The notes beneath the pieces were generated by a model. It ran no database searches and was not told where the DNA came from. It was given only the letters and a program-made list of their open reading frames with translations. A DNA stretch of 64,000 nt from Areca catechu (lineage: Eukaryota > Streptophyta > Magnoliopsida > Arecales > Arecaceae): NCBI GenBank assembly GCA_021397845.1, contig CM038039.1, forward strand, positions 3,713,731 through 3,777,730, in the 5' to 3' direction. The position numbers and the translations under genes were made by a program. This document shows, piece after piece, positions 55,409 through 64,000 of the stretch (positions are counted from its first letter, which is position 1; each line of letters begins with the position of its first letter).

Positions 55409-56357
55409 ATGTCTCGCTTTGGTCCAAACTTTCGTCCTTCAACCAACAAAGTGAGGCTAGGCCTTCTCGACCGAGGCCGCCTTCTTCCTCCGATGAGGAG
55501 GAGGAAGAGATGCGCTTCGAGATCAATAGGAGGCCCCACCCCACTGGGATCATGATTAGGGAGTCTAAGGCATGTCCTCCATCTCCTCCTCCACCCAAAC
55601 ATGCCCCCGAACCCTCTCGGTCGATAGGTCCCAGCGAGGTTGCTTCAGTGATCACCATCGAGGAACTTGAGACCATCCGAGAGACCTACAGTGTCCCGGA
55701 CTCCATCCGGCTCTCGGTCCCTGAAAGAGCTCAAGGCTGGGAGAGAAGATGGTCCAAGAGCAGGGTGGAAGAGCTCAAGGCCAAGGAGGCCAGGCTGAAA
55801 GAGCTCGGTGCTGAAGTCGCCCGAGAGAAGGAACATGCCCAATCCCTTCGGGCAGAACTGGAGGCGGCAAAGGAGTGGGCAACCGCTGCCGAGAAGAAAG
55901 CCGCCATTGCCGAGAAGAAAGTCGCAAGCGTGAGAGAGAGAAGGGCTGTGGCGGCAGCCAACTCGATAGAGGCTACAAAGAAGGAGGCCATCGAGGTGGT
56001 CAGTCGGGCTGAGGTCACCAGGAAGGAGGCCATCGAGGCACTGGCAAGATACGAGGCCTCGAGGAGTTCGTCGTCGAGTTCCACGAAGTGGCGATGGACT
56101 CCTTCCTCAAGGGGTTCAAGTATTGCCGGTCCAGGGTGGAGGGCCTTATCTCGGACAAGCACCTGGATAGGCTCAGTTTCCCAGGTGCTCCGGGTACGAG
56201 CCCGACCCCTGACTTGGGCGAGGTGGAGGAGCCAGCCAATGCTGTCGACCCAACTCCGCCAGCGGTGGTCGTCGAAGTCGAAGCCCTGCTGCCAGTGGTT
56301 CAGAAGGTGACACCCCATCCGAGCGCCATCCTGGGAAGAAGCAGTCGAATAACGTAG
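55409..56357 (+). pseudogene. Antisense accessory ORF of gypsy element B
   Basis: It lies on the strand opposite pol, between integrase and the 3' LTR. The frame is open at 55510-56077, with an acidic/Pro-rich start, then a long Ala/Glu/Lys/Arg coiled-coil-like stretch (KEARLKELGAEVAREKEHAQ onward, about residues 90-190). A single frameshift near 56078 leads to the C-terminal block AMDSFLKGFKYCRSRVEGLI, ending at 56357. The block matches element A's antisense ORF. Family knowledge links such ORFs to plant Tat elements; the product's role is unknown. An ATG at 55409 starts a different frame that would need another shift, so the true start is unclear. Confidence 0.72.
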
Positions 56358-56779
56358 GGGCCCCTTGTAACTTTTCTTCCTTTTGCTTCTAGTATGGGCT
56401 GCCGGGCATGTTGGGGCCCAGTTGCAATATAAAACTTTACCAAGTATCAATGAAATTCCTTTTCGGTCATCTCGACCTTTCTTTTCATTCTTTGCACTTT
56501 GTCAATCTTCTTCCCTTCACTTCTCGACCGCCTGTGTGCATGCATGTGCTGAGGCACCTTGCATTGAAGCTCTAAGTCTCTGGACCCTTCTCTGCCGAGG
56601 TTCAAGTCCACGAGAAGTTTAGGAAGGAGTTCTCAACTTGCTGAGTCATTCCCACCTTGCGGGCGAAGTGGTTGTAAGGCTTCGAGCACTTTACTGGGAG
56701 AGGTCTATTCGACCTCGATTGGGACCAGCTCCAGGTGTGCACGGCGAGGTCGAGCCCGAACATTGCACTCGTCAAACCG

Positions 56780-57030
56780 TCAGATGTCCATGAGGTGCCG
56801 GGCTTGAGTGCTGCTTCAGGAGTTTCCGGGCTTGAGGTGCTGAGCTCTGAGTCAGGTGATAGATGGCGGAACTTCTGGAGTGTTCTGCTGACATCTCCGA
56901 ACTGTGAGGACAGTAGCAGGTGCAGGCTTCAGGAGTTCCGGGCATGAGTGCCGAGCTTCAGGAGTTTTCGGGCTTGAGTGCCGGGCTTCAGGAGTTTCTA
57001 GGCTTGAGCGTGCCAGACCTGGGGCCATGC
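56780..57030 (-). repeat. ~30-bp tandem repeats downstream of integrase, element B
   Basis: Units of the type CTTCAGGAGTTTCCGGGCTTGAGTGCCG repeat with gaps. This matches in place and style the repeats at 11725-11885 of element A. Confidence 0.75.
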
Positions 57031-57170
57031 AACAATGTTCCTGCAAGGCAAAAGTGATTTACACAAAGATGATCTTTATTATTAATGGGAGAAGGCCTTA
57101 CATTACTGATAGTACATTCTTAGGTTGCTGGCGTTCCATGTTTGCGAGAATCTGGCACCGTCCAGCTTTG

Positions 57171-58260
57171 CTAGGTAGTAGGCTCTATGAGGAAAAGCTT
57201 CAACCACCTTGTAGGGGCCTTTCCAGTTTGGTGAGAGCTTGCCACATTTCCAGGGCTGAGATGCTTCAGCTCAGTGCAGCCCAGGTCACCTAGGCAGAAG
57301 ATTTTGGCTTTACCCGTGTGTTGTAGTACCGAGCTGCTTGTTGCTGGTAAGCCACCATCCGGAGTCAAGCCTTGTCTCTGATTTTCGAGGAGGTCCAAGT
57401 TAAGGAGAAGGTAAGCCAAATTCTCTGCTCCATCATACTGCTATACCCATAATATGGGCACGCCGAGTTCAACCAGGACAACAGCCTCTGCGCCGAAAAC
57501 AAGACTAAAAGGCGTCTCACCCGTGGCCATCTTAGATGTTGTGTGATAGGCCCAAAGAATAATGGGGAGCTCTTTTGCCCATCTACCCTTGGCCCAGTCT
57601 AGCCTGGTTTTTGAGTCCTTGGAGGAAAGTCCGGTTGGTCTTAGCTTCCCCATTGGTCTGAGGATGAGCCACCGAGATGAAGCGGTGTTGAATGTCGAGC
57701 TCGGCACAGAACCCTTCGAACTCCCAGTTGTCGAACTGATGTCCATTGCGATGATGATATTGTAGGGGAGCCCGAAGTGACAGATGATCGATTTCTAGAA
57801 GAACTGGCGGACCTGGCTTCTGTGATCCGTGCTGGTGACTATACTCACTTGGTGAAGTAGTCAATGACCACTAGCAAGAATCTCCACTATCCTGATGTGG
57901 GATAGAACGGACCTAGGATGTCCATTCTTCACTGGACGAATGGCCAAGAGACGAAGAGTTGGGAGAGCGGTGCCGCTGGTTGACGCTGTATGTAGGCGTG
58001 ACGTTGGCATCGGTCACACTTCCTCACGAAGTCGGTGGCATCCTCCTCATGGTCTCCCAGTAGTATCCTTGACGGAGGGCCTTATACACCAGTGTCTTTC
58101 CTCCAACATGATCCCGTAGAGGCCTTCGTGTATCTCTTGGAGTACGAAGGCTGTCTCTGTGGGTCTTAGGCACTTCAGGAGTGGATAGGAGTAGGATCGA
58201 CGGTAGAGCTGCCCTTCCATCAGGACGAATCACGAGGCCTTCTTCTTGACAAGGCTGGCC
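57171..58260 (-). pseudogene. Integrase of gypsy element B (degenerate)
   Basis: The zinc-binding region is near 58230-58050 (LRTPRDTRRPLRDHVGGKTL, then YKALRQGYYWETM). The core is seen at 57860-57440, with CAELDIQHRFISVAHPQTNG followed by EAKTNRTF, and then ELPIILWAYHTTSKMATGETP. After NGEA a Lys stands where the catalytic Glu is expected, with one codon missing. The second Asp region is altered (HHRNGHQFDNWEFEGF). The C-terminal part reaches about 57171. Frame changes separate the parts. Confidence 0.83.
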
Positions 58261-58340
58261 TCTGTACGATCTTCTGGTAGGGCATCGTCGGTAATGTACC
58301 TAATGTACCGATCCATCCAGCTCGGCTCCGGGATGACTTG

Positions 58341-58930
58341 CTAGACTTTCTCGTGAGCTTCATAGCTCGAACTTTCTAGATACTCAATGTGGGCACGCCC
58401 TAGTGACGAGTTTGGCAAGGTCACGAGTCTTGACAGCATATCGGCGTGAGCATTCTCTCCATGGGGGATGTGGGAGATGCTGAAGCATTGGAAGCCTGTC
58501 GTGCTCGAGCGAACCTGCTCTATGTACTTTATCATTTGGGGATATTTGGCTTCATATTCTCCGAAGACCTGTCCGGCCACCAGTTGGGAGTCGGTGAAGA
58601 CCTTCAAACTAGATACATCCAGCTCGCGGGATACCCTTAGGCCACGAGGAGTAGCCTCATACTCTGCCTGGTTGTTTGTAGCGGCAACTTGAAGCGGAGT
58701 GCACATTTAGCTATAATCCCATCGCTGTTAGCGAGGATGAGCCTGCTCCGCTTCCATCCGCATTGGATGCGCCATTGACATGGAGGATCTAAGACTCCTC
58801 GACTCCGAGCTTATTCGAGCTCTGGGTTTGTCTGCTCTGGCTCTTCGACAAGTCCCACGCACTCGAACGACAGGAAGTTGGCTAGCACCTGGGCCTTCTG
58901 AGATGACCTCGAATGGCACGCGATGTCGAA
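58341..58930 (-). pseudogene. Archaeal-type RNase H of gypsy element B
   Basis: The C-terminal part is open at 58706-58341, with NNQAEYEATPRGLRVSRELD, VFTDSQLVAGQVFGEYEA and SISHIPHGENAHADMLSRLV. The N-terminal part near 58780 is in another frame. Same domain and place as in element A. Confidence 0.85.
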
Positions 58931-60120
58931 CTCACTGAGCTTCAATGCCCACTTGGCCAAATATCTGGATGTGTTTGGGTGATAGAGCACAGCCCTTAGG
59001 GGTTGGTCTATTAGGATCATGATCGGATGCACTTGGAAGTACGGCCTGAGACACTAAGCAGACATGATAAGAGCAAAAATTAGCTTTTTGGATCGGGTGT
59101 ACCTGATCTCCGCATCTCAGAAAATTTTGCTGGTGTAGTACACCAACTTCTGGATCCGTCCTGATCCATGCAGACAAGAATCGAGTTGACGGCCCCCGGG
59201 ATGACCACCAGGTATAGTAGGATTCTTCTCCCTCCTCCGGCCTAGAGAGTAGTGGCAGTGATGCAAGAATCCTTCAGCTCCTCGAAGGCTGCTCTATATT
59301 TTTCGATACAGATGAAGTCGTGCATTTTGCATAGCGCCTTGAAGAAAGGGAGATAGCGGTCTACCGATCTCGAGATGAATTGGCTCAGTGCTGTGATCCG
59401 ACCCATCAGGCGCTGGACCTACTTCTTCGAGTTCGGATGCTCCATGTCGACAATTGCCTGGACCTTCTCCGGGTTTAACTCGATCTCCCTCTGGATCACC
59501 ATGAAGCCAAGAAACTTTCCTGCTGCTACACCGAAAGTGCACTTCGTCGGGTTCAGCTTCATCTTGTGCTCTCAGAGGTTATGGAAGGCTTCCACGAGGT
59601 CGGTGATGTGGTCTGACCTCAGCTTGCTCATGACGAGCATGCGTCCACATACACTTGCATGTTTCTACCAATCTAGTCCTTGAAGACTCGATTGACCAGT
59701 CGCTGGTACGTAGCGCCAGTGTTCTTCAACCGAACGGCATCATCCGGTAGCATTATCCCTCGGTCGTGATGAATGCAGTGTGCTCCTTATCCTCTGGATG
59801 CATCCGAATTTGGTTATATTTGGAGAATGTATTTATGAAGAGAGCAAGCGTGCTCCGAGGTGACGTCCACTAATTGGTCGATCTTCGGTAGAGGGAAGCT
59901 ATCCTTTGGACAGGCTCGATTGAGATCGTTGTAGTCCACACAGATCCTCCACTTTTCATTATTTTTATTCACCATAACTACATTTGCCAGCCAGCTTGGA
60001 TAATGCACTTCTCGAACAAAGTCGACTGCTAGGAGTTTATCTACCTCCTCATTGATCGTCCGTTGCCTCTCCGAGGCGAAACTTCTCTTCTTCTACTGAA
60101 CAGGACAATACTTTGGATCG
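58811..60120 (-). pseudogene. RT and RNase H of gypsy element B, frameshift in YVDD
   Basis: RT pieces: a CIIQAGWQM-like start near 60010, then RICVDYNDLNRACPKDSFPL and PKIDQLVDVTSE (59965-59850), NQIRMHPEDKEHTAFIT (59815-59770), and thumb and connection at 59560-59300. At 59638-59654 the YVDD motif reads YVD and then loses a base, shifting the frame in the active site. RNase H: HPIMILIDQPLRAVLYHPNT (59030) and LAKWALKLSEFDIACHSRSS (58970-58910). Confidence 0.85.
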
Positions 60121-60575
60121 ATGCTTAGCTTGTGGGTGATGACTTCAGGGAGAATTCTGGGCATATCAGTCACCGTCCAAGCGAACACATCTGCGTTCGT
60201 TCAAAGAAACTCCAATAAGTGGGCCCGCTCATCTTCGAGCAACTGGGCCCCAATCTACACCGTCTTCGTCGGTCGGCTTCGAGCGGATATGATAGCAGGC
60301 TCTCGACCGGCCCACCCTTGGGGTCCTGCACCCTTTGACCGAGGTCGTCTGAGCTGGGTCTTCATCGGAAGCTTTGGCCCCAGGAACAGCTTAGAGACAA
60401 TGTTGGATCGGTTGAGATGCCCCCCTCATCTCTCCAACACCATAAAAAGTAAGAAACTATACCAAAAGCTGCTTTGTAGAAATGACCGTATCGAGCAATT
60501 CAGCCTGGGTCGGCCAAGAATCATGTTGTAGGCTGAGAGAAGCCTAACAATCATGAAGGTCATCATAATGGTGCT

Positions 60576-60944
60576 CTACCGAGGTGGCATCCCTACAGTG
60601 ACAGGGAGAGTGATTTTTCCCTTGACTCCTACAGAGTCCTCAGTGAAATCGATGAGGGGGTGTACATAGGTCTGAGCTAAGCAGAGAATAAATTCATCAT
60701 GGAGAAAGCATCGTAAAAAGGGTATCAGTCGAACTTCACTATCGACCATAATCCGCTTTACAGGATGCTTTGTGATCATCATCTCAACGACCATGGCATC
60801 ATTGTTTACATTTTCAACCCCAGATTTCCCCTCCCTTATAAAGGGGAGTACATTTTCGAAACCCTCTCCTCCCCGGCCCTCTTGGGAGCATGCTCGATTC
60901 CCCAACAGATCACCCCATAGGCTTCTCGGTAGGGCGATTGTCAA
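60576..60944 (-). pseudogene. Protease region of gypsy element B
   Basis: The minus frame has MITKHPVKRIMVDSEVRL, where the family has MVDSGSS. Asp-Ser is kept but the Gly is changed to Glu, followed by DAFSMMN-like sequence in another frame. The enzyme would be inactive. Confidence 0.75.
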
Positions 60945-62508
60945 TTGCAGGGACTGGAGGGAGAGCAGCGAGCCCCTGATGTTCCGCCAAGGCCTTGCCC
61001 CCCACGAACCTTCCGAGGTAGCCCATCCTTATAAGGTCTTCAATCTCCCTCTTGAGGTGCCAGCATTCCTCGATATCATGGTCGTGGTCGTGGTGAAACT
61101 GGCAGTACTTCGTCTTGTCGCGATCATTAGACGGCTTTAGTGGAGGTGGGTGCTTCAGGTAACGCTCGTCTTCAATCTCCATGAGGATCTTCGTCCTCGG
61201 GCAAGGTGAGGTGTGTATCTTTCTTCTAGGATGGGACCGCTCTTCGGCTTCGGCCTTTGGCAGAAGTTTGGTGTGGCTGGTCCGGGCATCCGCATCCCCG
61301 GATGACTCCCCGGGAGCTAGCTTCTCTAGCGGCTTTCTGTCTAGCTCCCTCCTCGTGTGATCCACCTACTCGGCGCGAATGTACTTTTTAACATGGAGGA
61401 GGAGTTCGGAGTACGTCTTCCAGGGCTTCTTGTCGAGTGAGTAGGTCAGACAGGAAGTCCTGAGACCTCTCTTCGCGCCAGCATGGCAACTGACTCATCC
61501 AAGTTGTATATCTCCAGCACGGCAACTTTGAAGCAGGCCATGTAGTCCCACAGGAGCTCGTGGTCCTGTTGTATAATGTAGAAGTGGCTGTCTGCCTCTC
61601 ATGGCACATTCCAACAGGCATCGAAGTGGCCACAAACTTTCGCTCCAGCTAAGCAAAAAAACTGATACTCTCTGGCTCAAGGCGGGTAAACCATACCCGA
61701 GCTGCCTTCCGAAGAGTGGTAGGAAAAGCTACGCAGAGGAGAGCATCGGTCGCACCCTGGACTCTCATAAGGACCTTATAGCTCTCAAGGTGGTCCAGGG
61801 GTCGGTGGTCCCATCGTAAGGATCCACCTGCGGCATGCGAAACCGACCCGAGATCGGTTCTTCTTGGATTTATCGGGAGAAGGGGGGACGGGTGTCATAG
61901 CCCACTGGCTCGTTGGTAGAGCCCTGTAGATTGGCAAACTGGCGGGATAGCTCCACCAGCTTGCGCTCCCGTTCCTCCAGGCGTTTCTCTCTGCCATGCA
62001 CCTGATGGCCTCATCAGTTGAACCCTCTGTTGAGACCGACAGAGGAGGTGAAGGTGGCAGCTAAGGGGGATCGCAATGGGAGGCCTTGCCCCTATGACCT
62101 CGATGGTACTGGATAGCATCCTGATCATAGGTCGGAGATCGACTTTCTCGGTCGGCTGACCCGGTCCAGTATCTCTTCACCGGGGTCCTGTGGCTTCCCC
62201 GGCGGTCTATGGTGGCTTGCGACAGCAAAGGCCTTCCTTGGAAGGACTGTAGGCTGTCATGGGGTGCGGCAGCTTGGGCCGCAGGAGTCCTTGGCTACTG
62301 GTGGGTGGCCAAGGACCGGTGCTGGTGCTGCAGTTGGCGGATTGTTGCGGTGAGAAGTTGCATCTGCTGGGCGAGTGCGGCCAGCTGAGTGTCCACTGGA
62401 GGTGGTTGCGGTGGAGCGGGGAGCTCCCTCTCTGGACTGTGCGGTTCCCCACGGGAAGGAGGATCGCCCGTACGACTGGTGGACTTCTCTCGCTTGCATC
62501 ACCACCAT
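60910..62508 (-). pseudogene. gag: Gag of gypsy element B (degenerate)
   Basis: Likely start is the minus ATG at 62508 (MVMQAREVHQS), equivalent to ATG 6236 of element A. The capsid region lies at about 61700-61380 in several frames, including KTYSELLLHVKKYIRAE. The zinc-knuckle region is open at 61365-60910: KYCQFHHDHDHDIEECWHLK then REIEDLIRMGYLGRF, with the second Cys replaced. Frameshifts and stops break the N-terminal half. Confidence 0.83.
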
Positions 62509-62562
62509 GCTCCCGTGGGTTTGCTTGCAAGGGGACTGGCTTGGATCAGAATTCGTCCTGTC

Positions 62563-62582
62563 CCTCTACCTGGCGCGCCAAT
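62563..62582 (-). other. Primer-binding site of gypsy element B
   Basis: The minus strand reads ATTGGCGCGCCAGGTAGAG, four bases after the LTR end GGTAGCA. Confidence 0.82.
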
Positions 62583-62586
62583 CGAT

Positions 62587-63779
62587 TGCTACCAAGGCCA
62601 TGGCCTGTAGCTGAAGACGACCTTGGACCGTGCCCTTGTTGCTTAGGATCCTGCTCGGATGCCTGATCCTACAAAATAGAGGAGGCTCGGGTCGGTAATC
62701 CCAGTGGGGGCACTCCGATGCTCAAGTCAATGACGATCCAGGAGAACATATCCTCCGCCGTCAAGCCCCGTAGGTGGACTCCACACTAGGAGGAGAACCT
62801 TGTGAAATGAGAGGGTGTGAGTGGGTTAAGAGCAGAGCATAGGAATGGCAGCAAAGTAGAGCCCTAGCTAAGTGGCTGTGTCCATCAAGGCCCTTCCTGT
62901 GGGTCTCCGGTAGCCTGGAGCGATGGCTCTCCTGTGCGCTGCCCCCTATTGCCCATGTGCTTGCTTACCTTGTTTGAACCTTGGAGAACTCCTTATAGCT
63001 AGGGTTGTTGCACGCCGCTTACCTCAGGATCTTCCCCTCACTTGCAAGCACATGCGGCGATATCATGTGCCGTGCACGAGGGCCTTTCCCTATCCATGAT
63101 AGGGAACAGCACCGCGCACTCTGACATTCCTTTCGATCGCTCTATTTCGAGAAGCCTGGCAGAGTCTTGATTGGCGGGCAACCATCCCCTGGATTCGAAT
63201 CCTCTGGGTTGACTTCCTCTTTCGGAAGGTGCAGACGATCGGCTGGAGCGCAGCGCCTTGATTGGGGACCCCTTCCCTTCCGGTAAAAGTGGTAGTTGGG
63301 GCAGTTATTACGGCCTGGCGGGCGCCCCTCTGTGGTCCTTGGGTGGCTTGCCACCTCCAAGGAAGTGGTGACGTCCTCCAGCTTCAGGTCTCCTCGCCCG
63401 AGGTGGGGCGAGCTCAGGAAGGTGGAGCTCGACTTCGACCACGGCGTCTCGACCCGAAGGGAGCCAGCCTGGCGAAGGAGTTCGGGTAGAGGCGGAGCTC
63501 GACTTCGTCCACGGCATCTTGACCCGAAGGGAGCTAGCCTGGCGAAGGAGTCCGGGCAGAAGCGGAGCTCGACTTCGACCACGGCGTCTCGATCCGAAGA
63601 GCCAGCCTGGCGAAGGAATCCGGGCAGAGGCGAAGCTCGACTTCGGCCACGACATCTCGACCCGAAGGGAGCTAGCCTGGCGAAGGAGTCCGGGCAGAGA
63701 ATCTGACATGGTAGCTTCATCCAACGTGGCATCTGATTGGGTCTGACATGGGTTCTACGTCGGCGATCTCGCCACATCA
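62587..63779 (-). repeat. 5' LTR of gypsy element B
   Basis: 1193 bases, TGCTACC start and CACATCA end, followed by CTATT. It is shorter than its partner mainly because it has two fewer 70-bp repeats. Confidence 0.9.
63425..63700 (-). repeat. Four 70-bp tandem repeats in the 5' LTR
   Basis: Units start at 63425, 63495, 63565 and 63633, with the same sequence as the six units in the other LTR. Confidence 0.92.
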
Positions 63780-63784
63780 CTATT

Positions 63785-64000
63785 GATTAGTAAGTGAATA
63801 ATAGCATGCAGTTTTTTTTTTATTTTTCAAAATCTTTACATCTTAATTATATTTTAATTTTAGATAAGTCAGGAATAAAATATGGAATATACTTTATTAT
63901 CGCAGTTAATATTGGACAAGCAAAATTGGAGAATCAATGTTCGAGTTATGCGGCCCTGGATTCAGTAAATCCAAACATTGACAATCAATATTAAGCATCG
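63785..64000 (+). other. Helitron-side flank resuming after gypsy element B
   Basis: AT-rich sequence contiguous with 53657 once the gypsy element is removed. A 67-codon + frame (63794-63994) has no motif I recognise. The Helitron 3' end (hairpin plus CTRR) was not found before the window ends. Confidence 0.45.

Larger units (their letters stand above)
53658..63779 (-). mobile_element. Ty3/gypsy Tat-lineage retrotransposon B, complete but degenerate
   Basis: Two LTRs in direct orientation, a PBS beside the right LTR and pol on the minus strand give the order 5' LTR (right), gag, PR, RT, RNase H, archaeal-type RNase H, INT, tandem repeats, antisense ORF, 3' LTR (left). A CTATT duplication flanks it. 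It inserted 16 bases after the Helitron helicase stop codon. Coding parts contain stops and frameshifts, including one in the RT active site. It is a relative of element A by sequence and layout. Confidence 0.92.

Overview
The window reads as intergenic, repeat-packed DNA of a flowering plant nuclear genome, probably a monocot; nothing in it fixes the species. No intact host gene was found. Almost everything recognisable is a transposable element or its remains. The families are Ty3/gypsy of the Tat lineage (archaeal-type RNase H, antisense ORF after pol), Ty1/copia of the SIRE/Maximus lineage (env-like ORF), a Helitron, a hAT transposase relic, a gene-carrying hAT-like block, and two pol-less LTR elements. 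Coding regions are broken by frameshifts and stops, many fitting C-to-T decay, so the coding features are pseudogenes.

Layout, left to right. 1-3246: PBS-proximal part and LTR of a minus-strand LTR element. 4957-14412: gypsy element A (+), with 5' LTR, gag, PR, RT, RNase H, archaeal-type RNase H and INT, tandem repeats and an antisense ORF; its 3' LTR is missing. 15134-16110: a 36-bp G-box repeat and a foldback/MITE-like inverted repeat. 17140-20000: telomere-like repeats surround a 2.4-kb hAT-like block (17230-19632) carrying a captured piece of an ARL8 small-GTPase gene (exon 1, intron 1, start of exon 2). 21563-38056: a pol-less Tat-derived LTR element (-) full of minisatellites, split by a 10.9-kb SIRE-type copia element (23670-34618, +) inserted inside one minisatellite.

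38230-39940: 5' fragment of a third gypsy element (LTR with 92-bp repeats, PBS, gag N-terminus). 39945-47148: a hAT transposase relic (-) interrupted by an unusual element with three ~2-kb LTRs alternating with two ~0.2-kb internal regions, all inside one GAGAG target duplication. 49180-53642: a degenerate autonomous Helitron (Rep HUH plus Pif1-like helicase), into whose 3' flank gypsy element B (53658-63779, -) inserted with a CTATT duplication; the Helitron flank resumes at 63785.

Four insertions are bounded by target duplications (ACTAG/ACCAG, CGGAG/TGGAG, GAGAG, CTATT), so nesting order is readable. The most interesting items are the ARL8 capture, the triple-LTR element, the 27-bp arrays whose units hold a canonical cUUCGg hairpin, the antisense ORF shared by both Tat elements, and the palindromic GTCGAC clusters in the SIRE element.
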